This document shows, in pieces, positions 1-7,723 of a stretch of 20,204 nt of DNA (positions within the stretch are counted from its first letter, which is position 1; the number at the start of each line of letters is the position of its first letter). The stretch is from an uncultured Roseateles sp. (GTDB taxonomy: Bacteria; Pseudomonadota; Gammaproteobacteria; Burkholderiales; Burkholderiaceae). The notes under the pieces were generated by a model, which was not told where the DNA came from, did no database searches, and was given only the letters and a program-made list of their open reading frames with translations. A program made the translations under genes and the position numbers. The stretch spans positions 1 through 20,204 of the forward strand of contig CAMLKW010000061.1 of the NCBI GenBank assembly GCA_946480605.1. The letters run 5' to 3'.

Positions 1-328
1 AGCTGACCAGGCGCACGCCCTGGTCGGGGTCGAAGCGCTTGACCGCCTTCATCAGGCCGACATTGCCTTCCTGGATCAGGTCGCCCTGCGGCAGGCCGTA
101 GCCCAGGTACTGGCGCGAGATGGACACGACCAGGCGCAGATGGGACAGCACCAGCCGGCCGGCAGCCTCCAGGTCGCCGGTCTCGCGCAGCTTGCGGGCG
201 GCGGAGGACTCCTCCTCGGCCGTCAGCAGCGGCAGGCGATTCACGGCCGAGATGTAGGCGTCCAGATTGCCCAGCGAGGGCACCAGGGCCCAAGGGTCGC
301 GGACGGCAATGGCGTTAGCAGCAGACAT
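1..328 (-). CDS. rpoH: RNA polymerase sigma-32 factor RpoH (5' part; runs off the window)
   Basis: Partial gene for the heat-shock sigma factor that directs core RNA polymerase to chaperone and protease promoters. About 109 codons are visible, beginning [18 protein letters not shown]. The visible part has the N-terminal sigma-32 region ([11 protein letters not shown] around residues 30-40) and the region 2.1-2.2 core-binding segment, including [14 protein letters not shown] and [12 protein letters not shown] at the window edge. This pattern is typical of RpoH rather than RpoD or RpoS, though the RpoH box and region 4 lie outside the window. The start at 328 is the first ATG in frame after the regulatory leader, with a modest GGA about 10 bases upstream. 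The leader carries a perfect CIRCE operator, so the gene is probably repressed by HrcA. It lies 157 bases downstream of cheW on the same strand, with a hairpin between. Confidence 0.95.
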   Translation of the reverse strand, partial: MSAANAIAVRDPWALVPSLGNLDAYISAVNRLPLLTAEEESSAARKLRETGDLEAAGRLVLSHLRLVVSISRQYLGYGLPQGDLIQEGNVGLMKAVKRFDPDQGVRLVS

Positions 329-376
329 CGTCTTGATTCCTAGCAAGCCGCCGCGTGGGATGCAGCGGTGAAGGAG

Positions 377-406
377 ATATTAGCACTCTGAATCGTCGAG
401 TGCTAA
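377..406 (-). promoter_or_regulatory. Candidate rpoH promoter overlapping CIRCE
   Basis: Reading the minus strand, TTAGCA (plus positions 401-406) and TAATAT (377-382) are 18 bases apart. Each matches 4 of 6 bases of the sigma-70 -35 and -10 hexamers. The -35 lies inside the first CIRCE arm and the -10 begins in the second. Predicted transcription would start near 370 and give a leader of roughly 40 bases. This is inferred from position and consensus only; a heat-shock or other alternative promoter farther upstream is not excluded. Confidence 0.45.
380..406. promoter_or_regulatory. CIRCE operator (HrcA binding site) upstream of rpoH
   Basis: The sequence TTAGCACTC, a 9-base spacer and GAGTGCTAA form a perfect 9-bp inverted repeat. 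This matches the CIRCE consensus exactly in both arms and in spacer length. CIRCE is the operator of the heat-shock repressor HrcA, best known in front of groESL and dnaK. Here it sits 52 bases upstream of the rpoH start codon and overlaps the candidate -35 and -10 elements, so a bound repressor would block the promoter. hrcA itself is not in the window. Confidence 0.95.
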
Positions 407-443
407 GTCTTGCGAGGGTGACGATGGAATGCAGTATTTCCAA

Positions 444-463
444 GGCCGCAACAGTCAGCGGCC
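444..463 (-). terminator. Hairpin after cheW, weak terminator or attenuator
   Basis: GGCCGC, an 8-base loop and GCGGCC form a perfect 6-bp GC stem, 22 bases beyond the cheW stop on the minus strand. Only two T residues follow directly, so it is at best a weak intrinsic terminator. It would partly separate the upstream operon from rpoH. Confidence 0.35.
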
Positions 464-485
464 ACTAACTCATGCAGGGTCGGGC

Positions 486-986
486 TCAGTCCACCAGGCC
501 GAAATCGGGGCTCTTGATCATGGCCTCGATGTCCAGCAGGATGAGCATGCGCTCGCCGATCTTGCCCAGGCCGGTGATGAAGCGGGCGTCCATCGCGGCC
601 GGCACTTCGGGGCGGGGCTTGATCTCCTCTGCGCTCAGCGCCAGCACGTCGGACACCGAATCCACGACGATGCCCACCACCCGGCCGGCCACGTTCAGCA
701 CGATGACCACGGTGAAGGCGTTGTACTCGCCGGGCTGGCCCAGGCGGATGCGCATGTCCAGGATGGGGACGATGACGCCGCGCAGGTTGACGACACCCTT
801 CACGAAGGCCGGCGCGTTGGCCACGCGCGTGGGCGCCTCGTAGGAGCGGATTTCCTGCACGCGCAGGATGTCCAGGCCGTATTCCTCGGCGCCGATGCGA
901 AAGGTCAGGAACTGACGGTCGTCCGTGCGGGCGACGGTCTGGACGGCCTGGGCGCCGCTGCTGGGAACGAGGTCGGTGGAGCTCAT
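486..986 (-). CDS. cheW: CheW-like chemotaxis coupling protein
   Basis: A 166-residue single-domain CheW protein. CheW couples receptors to the kinase CheA in chemosensory arrays at the inner membrane. The fold is recognisable from QFLTFRIGAEEYGLDILRVQEI (residues 25-46, in part), the hallmark VVNLRG at 66-70 with VIVPILDMR following, and the GIVVDSVSDVL segment at 105-115. The chosen ATG at 986 gives a normal CheW length. The reading frame stays open to 1064, inside the kinase gene, but that extension (MTNCWHRRAG...) does not look like CheW. The gene follows the MASE1 kinase stop by 31 bases and ends the minus-strand run. No cheA, cheY, cheB, cheR or receptor gene is visible, so it either joins arrays encoded elsewhere or serves the adjacent kinase. 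No strong ribosome site is seen at this start. Confidence 0.9.
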   Translation of the reverse strand: MSSTDLVPSSGAQAVQTVARTDDRQFLTFRIGAEEYGLDILRVQEIRSYEAPTRVANAPAFVKGVVNLRGVIVPILDMRIRLGQPGEYNAFTVVIVLNVAGRVVGIVVDSVSDVLALSAEEIKPRPEVPAAMDARFITGLGKIGERMLILLDIEAMIKSPDFGLVD

Positions 987-1017
987 CGGACGCTGCACTG
1001 GGAGAGGAGGGAGGCCT

Positions 1018-4000
1018 TCATTCTGCCCGCTCCGGCCCGCCCGCCGGTGCCAACAATTCGTCAACCAGGGCCAGCAGTTCGCGCACGTCCAGTGGTTTGG
1101 TCAGGTAGTGCCGGGCGCCGGCGGTCTGAGCCAGCGCGATCTGTTCGGGCTGGGCGTTGGCGGACACGACGATGACCGGAGGCGGCGTGCCACCCAGGTC
1201 GCGCAGGTGGCGCAGCAGCACCAGGCCGTCGCCGTCGGGCAGCTGCCAGTCCAGCAGCAGCAGCGCCGGCAGCCGCTCGGACAGCGCGCGCTTGCCGGCC
1301 TCGGCGGTGGTGGCGATCTCCAGCTCCAGCCCCGGGCGCTGCTCCAGGATGCCCCGCATGACCTCCACGTTCAGCGGGTTGTCCTCCACATAGAGCACAC
1401 GGCGCTGCGGGCTGGCGCGCGGCGGGTCCAGCTCGCCCGGCAGAGTCTCGTGCGGCGCCAGCGGCTGCGCGCCGCCGGCCGGCAGGCGCAGCACGAAGCG
1501 GGCACCGGGGCCCTGGACCGCTTCGGCGCGCAGGCTGCCGCCCATCATCTCGGCCAGGCGCTGACTGATGACCAGGCCGATGCCGGTGCCCGGCAGGCCG
1601 CTGTGCTCGCGCCCCAGCCGGTTGAAGGGCTGGAACAGTGCCGCGCGCTGCTCGTCGCTCAGACCCAGGCCGGTGTCGCTGACGGCCACCTCCACCCAGC
1701 CCGGTTCGGGGCTGTGCGCCTCGATGTCCACGCTGCCGCCAGCACGGTTGTACTTGACGGCATTGCTGAGCAGGTTGGTCAGGATCTGCGTGACGCGCGT
1801 CGGGTCGCCCATCAGGCGCTGTGCGCCATCGTCCAGCCGTTGGACGATGGCGATGCCGTGCTCCGCCGCGCTGTGCTGCACCAGGGACAGCGCCCGGCCC
1901 AGCAGCGGCGGCAGCTCCAGCACCGCCGGGTCCAGCCGCAGCGAGCCGGCCTCGATGCGCGACAGGTCCAGGATGTCGTTGATCATCTCCAGCAGGTGCC
2001 AGCCGGCCTGCGTGATCTGCCGCGTGCGGTCGCGCTGGCCCGGTTGCAGCGGCTCGGCCGCGTCCATCTGCATCAGCTGCGTGAAGCCGAGGATGGCGTT
2101 CAGCGGCGTGCGCAGCTCGTGGCTCATGCGCGACAGGAACTCGTTCTTGGCGTGATTGGCCGCCTCGGCAGCCTCGCGGGCGCGGTCCAGCGCCTCCATG
2201 CGCAGCTGGTCGTTGATGTCCTCCACCACACCCACCAGCCGGTAGGGCCGGCCGTCGGTGTTGCGCAGCAGGCTGACCAGCACGCGGGCATGCACAACGC
2301 TGCCGTCGCTGGCCACGTAGCGCTTGAGCCGGCGGTAGAAAGGGATCTCGCCGCGGATCAGGCGGCGTCCCTGGCGGATGTCCTCGCGGCGGTCGTCGGG
2401 GTGGGTCACGTCAATGGAGCGCCGGCCGATCAGCTTCTCGGCCGAGTAGCCCACCAGGCTGCAGAAGCGCGCGTTGACCTCCTGGAAGCCGCCGTCGAGA
2501 TCGGTGAAGGCGATGCCTATGGGGGCCGTCTCGAAGATGCTCCGAAAGCGCTGCTCGCTCTGGCGCAGGGCCTGCTCGCCCTCGGCGCGGCTGGCGATCT
2601 CGCGCTCCAGCGCCGCGGTGCGCTCGTGCACCAGCGCCTCCACATGCTGGGTGCGGCCCGACATCAGCAGCAGCAGCGCGCCCACCATGGCCGTGGACAG
2701 CAGGCCCACCAGCGCGAACGCCCAGCTGCGGCCGGCCGGAGGCACCTGGCCGGGCAGGTCGTAGATGCGCACCTCCCAGGCCCGGCCGCCAAAGTTCAGC
2801 GGCAGCCTCACCAGCGGCAGTGCGGCGCCTGCGGTGCGCTGCACCGCCTCGCAGCCCAGCCGCCCCGCCAGCCGCTTGTGCACGGCATCGGCCTCCAGAT
2901 CGACCAGGCAGCCGCCCAGTTGCGGCGACCACTGCGCGGACAGCCGCGACAACAGCAGGTCGGGCCGCAGCGTCGCGAAGGCAACGCGGTCGGCCGGCCC
3001 CGGGCCGCTGCGCACCGGCTGGTAGACGACCACGCCGATGGCGCCCTCCTTGTCCTGCGACAGCTGGAAACCGGCCGACGCGCTGGCCCGACCGGTCTCC
3101 ATCGCGCGCTCCACCGCAGCGCGCGCGCCGGGGATGGTGCGGATGTTGACGCCCAGCGCCACCGCGTTGCGCGACATCGGCTCGATGAGGCGGATCGCGA
3201 TCATGTCCTCGTCGGGCATGGGCCTGAGGTCGCCGGCGCGGGTGCGGTCGCGGGCCTGGTAGTCGGGCAGGCCATCGGCCGCGGCCTCGGCGTTGAAGCT
3301 GCCCAGGTCCTCGCGTGCCACGCGCCGCGCCATGCCAAGCGCCAGCAGCGGGCTGTCCTCGGTCAGGAAGCCGCGCGTCGCGCGCTCCCATTCGTCGCGC
3401 GCGGGCTGGGCCTTGATCTTCAGCAGGCCGTGTGCGCCTTCCAGCGCCAGCAGCGGTTCGCGCAGCCGGCCGGCCAGCGCCTGCGCCGCGCTGGTGGCGT
3501 CGCGGGTGAAGTCGGCGCGGTTGCGCTGACGGTCCCATTCCACCGTGGCCGCCACGCCCAGGCCCACCAGCAGCGTGGTCAGCAGCATGGGCAGGCCCAC
3601 GCTGAGGCGCCGTGTGGCCCAGGCCGAGCGCGGATGGCCGATCAGCGCCAGTGTGATGGGCGTGGCGATCAGCACGCCCATCAGGTCGCCCGTCCACCAG
3701 ACGACCCAGACCAGGTCCATCTGCGCCGTCTCGATGATGCCTGCCATGCGCAGCAGCAGCGTCGCGCCGCTGGGGCTCACGCAGCCGGCCAGCACCGCAG
3801 CCGCCAGATAGCCCGCCACCTCGCGCGGCGACGCCAGCACCAGCGGCCGGCCGCACCAGCGCCGCATCAGCAGCGTGCCGACGGCCGCCTGCGCCGCCGC
3901 ACCGCAGCCTATGCCCAGCGCCAACGGGAGCACGTCGGCCCGCATCTCGCTGAGCATGGTGGCCTGCACGACGAAGGAGCCCAGCGCCACCGCCGGCAGG

Positions 4001-4182
4001 TAGCGCAGCCCTCCCACCAGCAGCACCGCCAGCCCCCAGCCGGCGGCCGGGTAGATGGGCGCCACCTGGTAGGGGGGCAGCACCATCAGCAAGCCCAACC
4101 GGGCCAGCAGGTAGTAGACGGCCGTGATGCCGGCCGACAGCGCCAGATAGCGGCCGACCTCGCGGGCCGTCAAGGGCCTCAT
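1018..4182 (-). CDS. Membrane hybrid histidine kinase, MASE1-CHASE-PAS-HisKA-HATPase-REC
   Basis: A 1054-residue hybrid sensor kinase. Residues 1-210 are strongly hydrophobic with several membrane spans, of the MASE1 type (PPYQVAPIYPAAGWGLA, WWTGDLMGVL). Residues ~215-480 form a periplasmic CHASE-like sensor (FNAEAAADGLPDYQ, RLIEPMSRNAVALG) closed by a membrane span at ~486-507. Next come a short coiled segment, a PAS domain (~540-660), HisKA with H688 in SHELRTPLN, an HATPase with N803 (NLLSNAVK), DTGLG 836-840 and GTGIGL 865-870, then a receiver with E933/D934, phosphoacceptor D978 and K1029. All catalytic residues look intact. The start at 4182 overlaps the permease stop as ATGA, so translation is probably coupled; the frame is open to 4317 but that extension lies inside the permease gene. 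No DNA-binding output regulator is adjacent, so the terminal receiver's partner is unknown. The ligand is unknown; CHASE domains usually bind small molecules. Confidence 0.93.
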   Translation of the reverse strand: MRPLTAREVGRYLALSAGITAVYYLLARLGLLMVLPPYQVAPIYPAAGWGLAVLLVGGLRYLPAVALGSFVVQATMLSEMRADVLPLALGIGCGAAAQAAVGTLLMRRWCGRPLVLASPREVAGYLAAAVLAGCVSPSGATLLLRMAGIIETAQMDLVWVVWWTGDLMGVLIATPITLALIGHPRSAWATRRLSVGLPMLLTTLLVGLGVAATVEWDRQRNRADFTRDATSAAQALAGRLREPLLALEGAHGLLKIKAQPARDEWERATRGFLTEDSPLLALGMARRVAREDLGSFNAEAAADGLPDYQARDRTRAGDLRPMPDEDMIAIRLIEPMSRNAVALGVNIRTIPGARAAVERAMETGRASASAGFQLSQDKEGAIGVVVYQPVRSGPGPADRVAFATLRPDLLLSRLSAQWSPQLGGCLVDLEADAVHKRLAGRLGCEAVQRTAGAALPLVRLPLNFGGRAWEVRIYDLPGQVPPAGRSWAFALVGLLSTAMVGALLLLMSGRTQHVEALVHERTAALEREIASRAEGEQALRQSEQRFRSIFETAPIGIAFTDLDGGFQEVNARFCSLVGYSAEKLIGRRSIDVTHPDDRREDIRQGRRLIRGEIPFYRRLKRYVASDGSVVHARVLVSLLRNTDGRPYRLVGVVEDINDQLRMEALDRAREAAEAANHAKNEFLSRMSHELRTPLNAILGFTQLMQMDAAEPLQPGQRDRTRQITQAGWHLLEMINDILDLSRIEAGSLRLDPAVLELPPLLGRALSLVQHSAAEHGIAIVQRLDDGAQRLMGDPTRVTQILTNLLSNAVKYNRAGGSVDIEAHSPEPGWVEVAVSDTGLGLSDEQRAALFQPFNRLGREHSGLPGTGIGLVISQRLAEMMGGSLRAEAVQGPGARFVLRLPAGGAQPLAPHETLPGELDPPRASPQRRVLYVEDNPLNVEVMRGILEQRPGLELEIATTAEAGKRALSERLPALLLLDWQLPDGDGLVLLRHLRDLGGTPPPVIVVSANAQPEQIALAQTAGARHYLTKPLDVRELLALVDELLAPAGGPERAE

Positions 4183-6746
4183 TCCGCCTGCGCCTCCCGC
4201 AGCGTCTGCACCACCGGGCGCTGCAGCACGCCGCGCAGGCTCCACCAGCCGGCGCCCCAGGCCAGCAGCGCGCCGCAGGCGGCGCTGACCAGCGGCACCC
4301 AGGGCTTGATCTGCCATTCGAACTCGAACACGTAACGCGACAGCAGCGCCGCCAGCAGCAGCGCCACGCCGCCGGCCAGGAAGCCGGCCAGCGCGCCCAC
4401 GCCCAGCAGCTCGGCGCGCTGCACCTGCGCCAGCAGCGAGGAGGGCGCGCCCAAAGCGCGCATCAGCCCGAACTCGCGGATGCGCGCCTCGCGCGTGCTG
4501 CTGACCGCCGCGATCAGCACCACCAACCCGGTCGCCAGCGTGAAGCCGAACAGGAACTGCACGGCCTGGATGACCTGGTTCAGCACGCCCTGCACCTGGT
4601 TGAGCTGGGCCGACACGTCGATGACGGTCAGGTTGGGGAACTGCCGCGCCAGCTCGCGGTCCAGCTGGGCGCCGGCCGGCATGCGATAGGCGGCGATCTG
4701 CGTGGCCGGCAGCTCCGGCAGCTCGGCCTTCTCGAACAGCACGAAGAAGTTGACCCGCATGGACGACCAGTCCACCTTGCGCAGGCTGGTGACGCGGCCC
4801 TGCACCGGCTGGCCGGCGATGTCGAAGGCCATGGTGTCGCCCAGCTTCAGACCCAGCGTCTGCGCCAGGCCTTCCTCAACGCTCAGGCCCGTCTCGCCCG
4901 GCGCGGCGGAACCCCAGCGGCCACCCACCAGCTGGTTGTGCGTCGGCATGTCGCCCGTGTGGCTCAGGTTGAACTCGCGCTCCGCCAGGCGCTGGGCGCG
5001 GTCCTCGCTGAACTTCCTGCCTTGCACCGCCTCGCCGTTGATGGCCGTCAGGCGGCCGCGGATCATGGGATACCAGTCGTAGTCCTTCACGCCGGCGGCA
5101 TCCAGGGTCTGCCGGAAGGCCGCGCCCTGGTCGGGCTGGATGTTGATGACGAAGCGGTCCGGCGCCGAGGCCGGCGTGGCCTGGCGCCAACTGGCGATGA
5201 GGTCGGTGCGCAGCAGCACCAGCAGCGCCAGCGCCAGCAGGCCCACGGCCAGCGACGACACCTGCATGACCGCGAAGCCCGGCCGCGCGGCGACCTGGCG
5301 CGTGGCCAGCAGCAGCCAGCGCGGCACGCCCGCGCCGCTGACGTTGGTGGGCACGATGCGGCGCAGCAGCTTCACGGCCACCCAGGCCAGCGCGGCGAAC
5401 ACCAGCACCGCGCCGGCAAAGCCGGCGGCCGCGATGGCGCCCAGCACCATGTCGCCGGCCAGCACCACCAGGATGGCCGCGAGGCCGGCCACGCCCGCGC
5501 CCAGCACCAGCAGCGAACCGGCCTTGGGCGCGCCCAGGTCACGGCGGATCACGCGCAGCGGCGGCACGGCGGACAGCTGCAGCACCGGCGGCAGGCCGAA
5601 GCCCAGCAGCAGCGACAGGCCCAGGCCCAGGCCCAGCAGCGCCGGCCAGACGCTGGGCACCGGCAGCGTCACGTTGATGAGGCCGGCCAGCAGCGACACG
5701 AAGACCTGGTGCAGCGCCAGGCCACCCAGCACGCCGACGAAGCTGGCGGCAAGGCCCGCCAGCAGGAACTCCAGGCCATAGGCCCAGGCGATGCGGCGTT
5801 GCGGCTGGCCCAGCACGCGCAGCATCGCGCAGGCGTCCAGGTGGCGCGCGGCGAAGTCGCGCGCCGCCAGCGCCACGGCCACCGCGGCCAGCAGCGCCGA
5901 CAGCATGGCCACCAGCCGCAGGAAGCGCGCCGCGCGGTCCAGCGTCTGGCGCATCTCGGGCCGGCCCGCCTCCAGCGACTCCAGCCGCACGCCGCGCAGC
6001 TTGTCCTTCTCGACCAGTTGCGCGGCGGCGCTCACGAAGCGCCGCACCGCATCCGGCGTCGCGCCGGGGCCGGGCACGACGGCCAGCCGGTAGGTCAGGC
6101 GGCTGGCCGGCTGCACCAGGCGCGTGGCTTCCAGGTCGGCCTCGGTCAGCATCACGCGCGGCGCGAAGTTGATGAAGCCGCCACCGCGGTCGGGTTCGTT
6201 CTGGATGAGGGCGGCCAGGCGCAGCGTGGCGTCGCCCAGCAGCAGCGGGTCGCCCAGCTTCAGGCCCAGCGCGTCGGCCACGGCCGGGTCGGCCCAGACC
6301 TCGCCGGCGGCCGGTGCGCCGGCGCGGCCGGGCAGGGCATCGCGCAGCGTGATCTTGCCGCGCAGTGGATAGCCCGCACTGACCGCCTTGACGGCCACCA
6401 GCCGGCTCTCGCCGCCGTGCGCGTCGTCGGCGCGCGCCATGCTCGGGAAGCTGGCGCTGCGCACGGTGGTCAGTTGGTGCTCGGCGGCGAGGTCCAGGAT
6501 GGCCTGCGGCGTCGGCTGGTCGCTGGCGACGACCGCGTCGCCCCCCAGCAGCTGGGCCGCGTCGCGGCGCAGACCCTGGTCCAGCCGGTCCGACAGGAAG
6601 GCCACCGCGCACAGCGCCGCGACGGCCAGCGCCACGGCCAGCATCAACAGCCGCAGCTCGCCGGCCCGCCAATCCCGCAACAGTTGTCGCCAGGCAATGG
6701 ACAGCGTGGCGGGCGGACGCTGGGCGGCTACAGCAGAGGACGTCAT
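4179..6746 (-). CDS. ABC transporter permease, YbbP/FtsX family
   Basis: An 855-residue inner-membrane permease resembling E. coli YbbP and other FtsX/MacB-type permeases, which act in lipoprotein or hydrophobic-compound export and in mechanotransmission. There is one membrane span at ~32-52, a large periplasmic domain at ~60-270, and two FtsX-like blocks of spans (~276-390 and ~727-836) with further spans at ~411-460 and ~492-513. REARIREFGLMRALGA (752-766) is the conserved cytoplasmic motif after the span at 727-750. A second periplasmic domain spans ~520-720. The start at 6746 (MTSSAVAAQR) precedes the IAWRQLLRDWRAGELRLL segment typical of the family; the open frame upstream to 6824 lies inside the peptidase gene. 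It begins 26 bases after the peptidase stop and its own stop overlaps the kinase start. Such permeases need an ATPase partner (YbbA-like), and none is encoded beside it here. Confidence 0.92.
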   Translation of the reverse strand: MTSSAVAAQRPPATLSIAWRQLLRDWRAGELRLLMLAVALAVAALCAVAFLSDRLDQGLRRDAAQLLGGDAVVASDQPTPQAILDLAAEHQLTTVRSASFPSMARADDAHGGESRLVAVKAVSAGYPLRGKITLRDALPGRAGAPAAGEVWADPAVADALGLKLGDPLLLGDATLRLAALIQNEPDRGGGFINFAPRVMLTEADLEATRLVQPASRLTYRLAVVPGPGATPDAVRRFVSAAAQLVEKDKLRGVRLESLEAGRPEMRQTLDRAARFLRLVAMLSALLAAVAVALAARDFAARHLDACAMLRVLGQPQRRIAWAYGLEFLLAGLAASFVGVLGGLALHQVFVSLLAGLINVTLPVPSVWPALLGLGLGLSLLLGFGLPPVLQLSAVPPLRVIRRDLGAPKAGSLLVLGAGVAGLAAILVVLAGDMVLGAIAAAGFAGAVLVFAALAWVAVKLLRRIVPTNVSGAGVPRWLLLATRQVAARPGFAVMQVSSLAVGLLALALLVLLRTDLIASWRQATPASAPDRFVINIQPDQGAAFRQTLDAAGVKDYDWYPMIRGRLTAINGEAVQGRKFSEDRAQRLAEREFNLSHTGDMPTHNQLVGGRWGSAAPGETGLSVEEGLAQTLGLKLGDTMAFDIAGQPVQGRVTSLRKVDWSSMRVNFFVLFEKAELPELPATQIAAYRMPAGAQLDRELARQFPNLTVIDVSAQLNQVQGVLNQVIQAVQFLFGFTLATGLVVLIAAVSSTREARIREFGLMRALGAPSSLLAQVQRAELLGVGALAGFLAGGVALLLAALLSRYVFEFEWQIKPWVPLVSAACGALLAWGAGWWSLRGVLQRPVVQTLREAQAE
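5616..5636. repeat. Short CAGGCC hexamer repeat in the permease gene
   Basis: Three full CAGGCC units plus a half unit lie in tandem. On the minus strand they encode the alternating Leu-Gly run LGLGLGL in a membrane span of the permease. Gain or loss of a unit would keep the frame, so any slippage would only lengthen or shorten the span by two residues. Confidence 0.8.
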
Positions 6747-6772
6747 GCGCGCGACTGTAGCCGCGCAGGCGC

Positions 6773-7723
6773 TTATTTCGGGGTGTCGATAGTCGCCAGT
6801 GTGGCGCGGGCCGCAGCGGCCCAAGCAGGCTCGGCCGCCTCAGCGCGGCGCAGTGCCCGTTCGGCCGCGTCGCGTGCGCCCGCGCGGTCACCAGCATCGA
6901 GGCGCAGCAGCGCCAGGTTGTTCCAGGCGACGGCGCTGTCGTGCCGCTGCGCGACGGCCTCGAACGCGGCGCGTGCGCCGGCCGCATCGCCGGCCGCGTT
7001 CAGCGTGTTGCCCAGGCCGATGCCGGCCAGCAGGTTGCCGGGCCAGCGTGCCAGCAGCGCGCGCCAGGCCAGCGCGGCGCGGGCCGGCGGCGCGGCGCGC
7101 TCGAAGCCCAGTGCTGCGTCCTGCGCGTCGGTCTCCAGCGCGGTGGCCGGCAGGCGTCCGGGCGGCAGCACAGCGATGGCCCAGCGGCCGGCGCGGGCCC
7201 AGGTGTATTCGAAGGTGCGCAGCGCCATCACCTCGCGCGCCGTCGTGCCGCTGCGCAGCAGCAACTCGCGGCGCGGCAGGTCGTAGCCCACCACGACGGC
7301 GTAGTGCCAGCGCGGTGCGAAATCCAGGCCGAGGTTCTGCAGCACCACCACGGCGTGGCCGGCCGCCACCTCGCGCAGCAGCGCCTGCAGCTCGCGCGGC
7401 AGCCGGGTTGCGAGCGCGCCCTGGCGGCGTGCGCCGCCCAGCATCTCAAGCTGCAGCGTGCCGCCGCGGGCGGGCAGGAAGATGGCGTCGCCCAGCCGCT
7501 CGGGATCGGCAGGCAAACCTACATCGGCGAGCGCCGTCGCCAGCGCGGCGGGGCCGCAGTGGTCGCGCGTCTGCGCATAGAAGGGCACTTCGACGCGCTC
7601 GACGCGTGCCGGCAGGTCGGCCGGCGGCTGCTGCAGCAGCGCTGCGGTCTGCGGTGGCGTGAACAGCGCCGCGCAGCCGGACAGCAGCAGCGCGGCGGTG
7701 GCCGTGGCGAGCCGCGCGATCAA
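6773..7723 (-). CDS. PA2778-like lipoprotein, C39-type cysteine peptidase with TPR tail
   Basis: A 316-residue predicted lipoprotein. The signal peptide MIARLATATAALLLSGC ends in a lipobox with lipidated Cys17. Residues ~45-190 form a papain-like C39 peptidase domain: VPFYAQTRDHCGPAAL gives Gln51 and the candidate nucleophile Cys56, and RWHYAVVVGYD gives His140 and a nearby acidic residue. Residues ~205-316 are Ala-rich TPR repeats (NTLNAAGDAAGARAAFEAVA; WNNLALLRLDAGDRAGARDAAERAL). This arrangement matches the family named after Pseudomonas PA2778. C39 domains usually cleave double-glycine leaders of secreted peptides, but the substrate here is unknown. The start is a TTG: TTGA overlaps the stop of the PA2779-like gene, and the lipoprotein signal begins at exactly that codon, so no other start fits. 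Location is probably the periplasmic side of a membrane. Confidence 0.9.
   Translation of the reverse strand: MIARLATATAALLLSGCAALFTPPQTAALLQQPPADLPARVERVEVPFYAQTRDHCGPAALATALADVGLPADPERLGDAIFLPARGGTLQLEMLGGARRQGALATRLPRELQALLREVAAGHAVVVLQNLGLDFAPRWHYAVVVGYDLPRRELLLRSGTTAREVMALRTFEYTWARAGRWAIAVLPPGRLPATALETDAQDAALGFERAAPPARAALAWRALLARWPGNLLAGIGLGNTLNAAGDAAGARAAFEAVAQRHDSAVAWNNLALLRLDAGDRAGARDAAERALRRAEAAEPAWAAAARATLATIDTPK

Noticed and set aside
925..4335. Very long open frame on the plus strand (over 1100 codons), antisense to the MASE1 kinase gene
   Set aside because: The translation is rich in Gln, His, Arg and Ala with no domain. It is the usual shadow of a high-GC gene on the opposite strand, which here has clear kinase motifs.
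6747..6824. N-terminal extension of the permease to 6824
   Set aside because: The extra 26 residues overlap the peptidase coding end, are not membrane-like and do not resemble the family N-terminus, which begins shortly after 6746.
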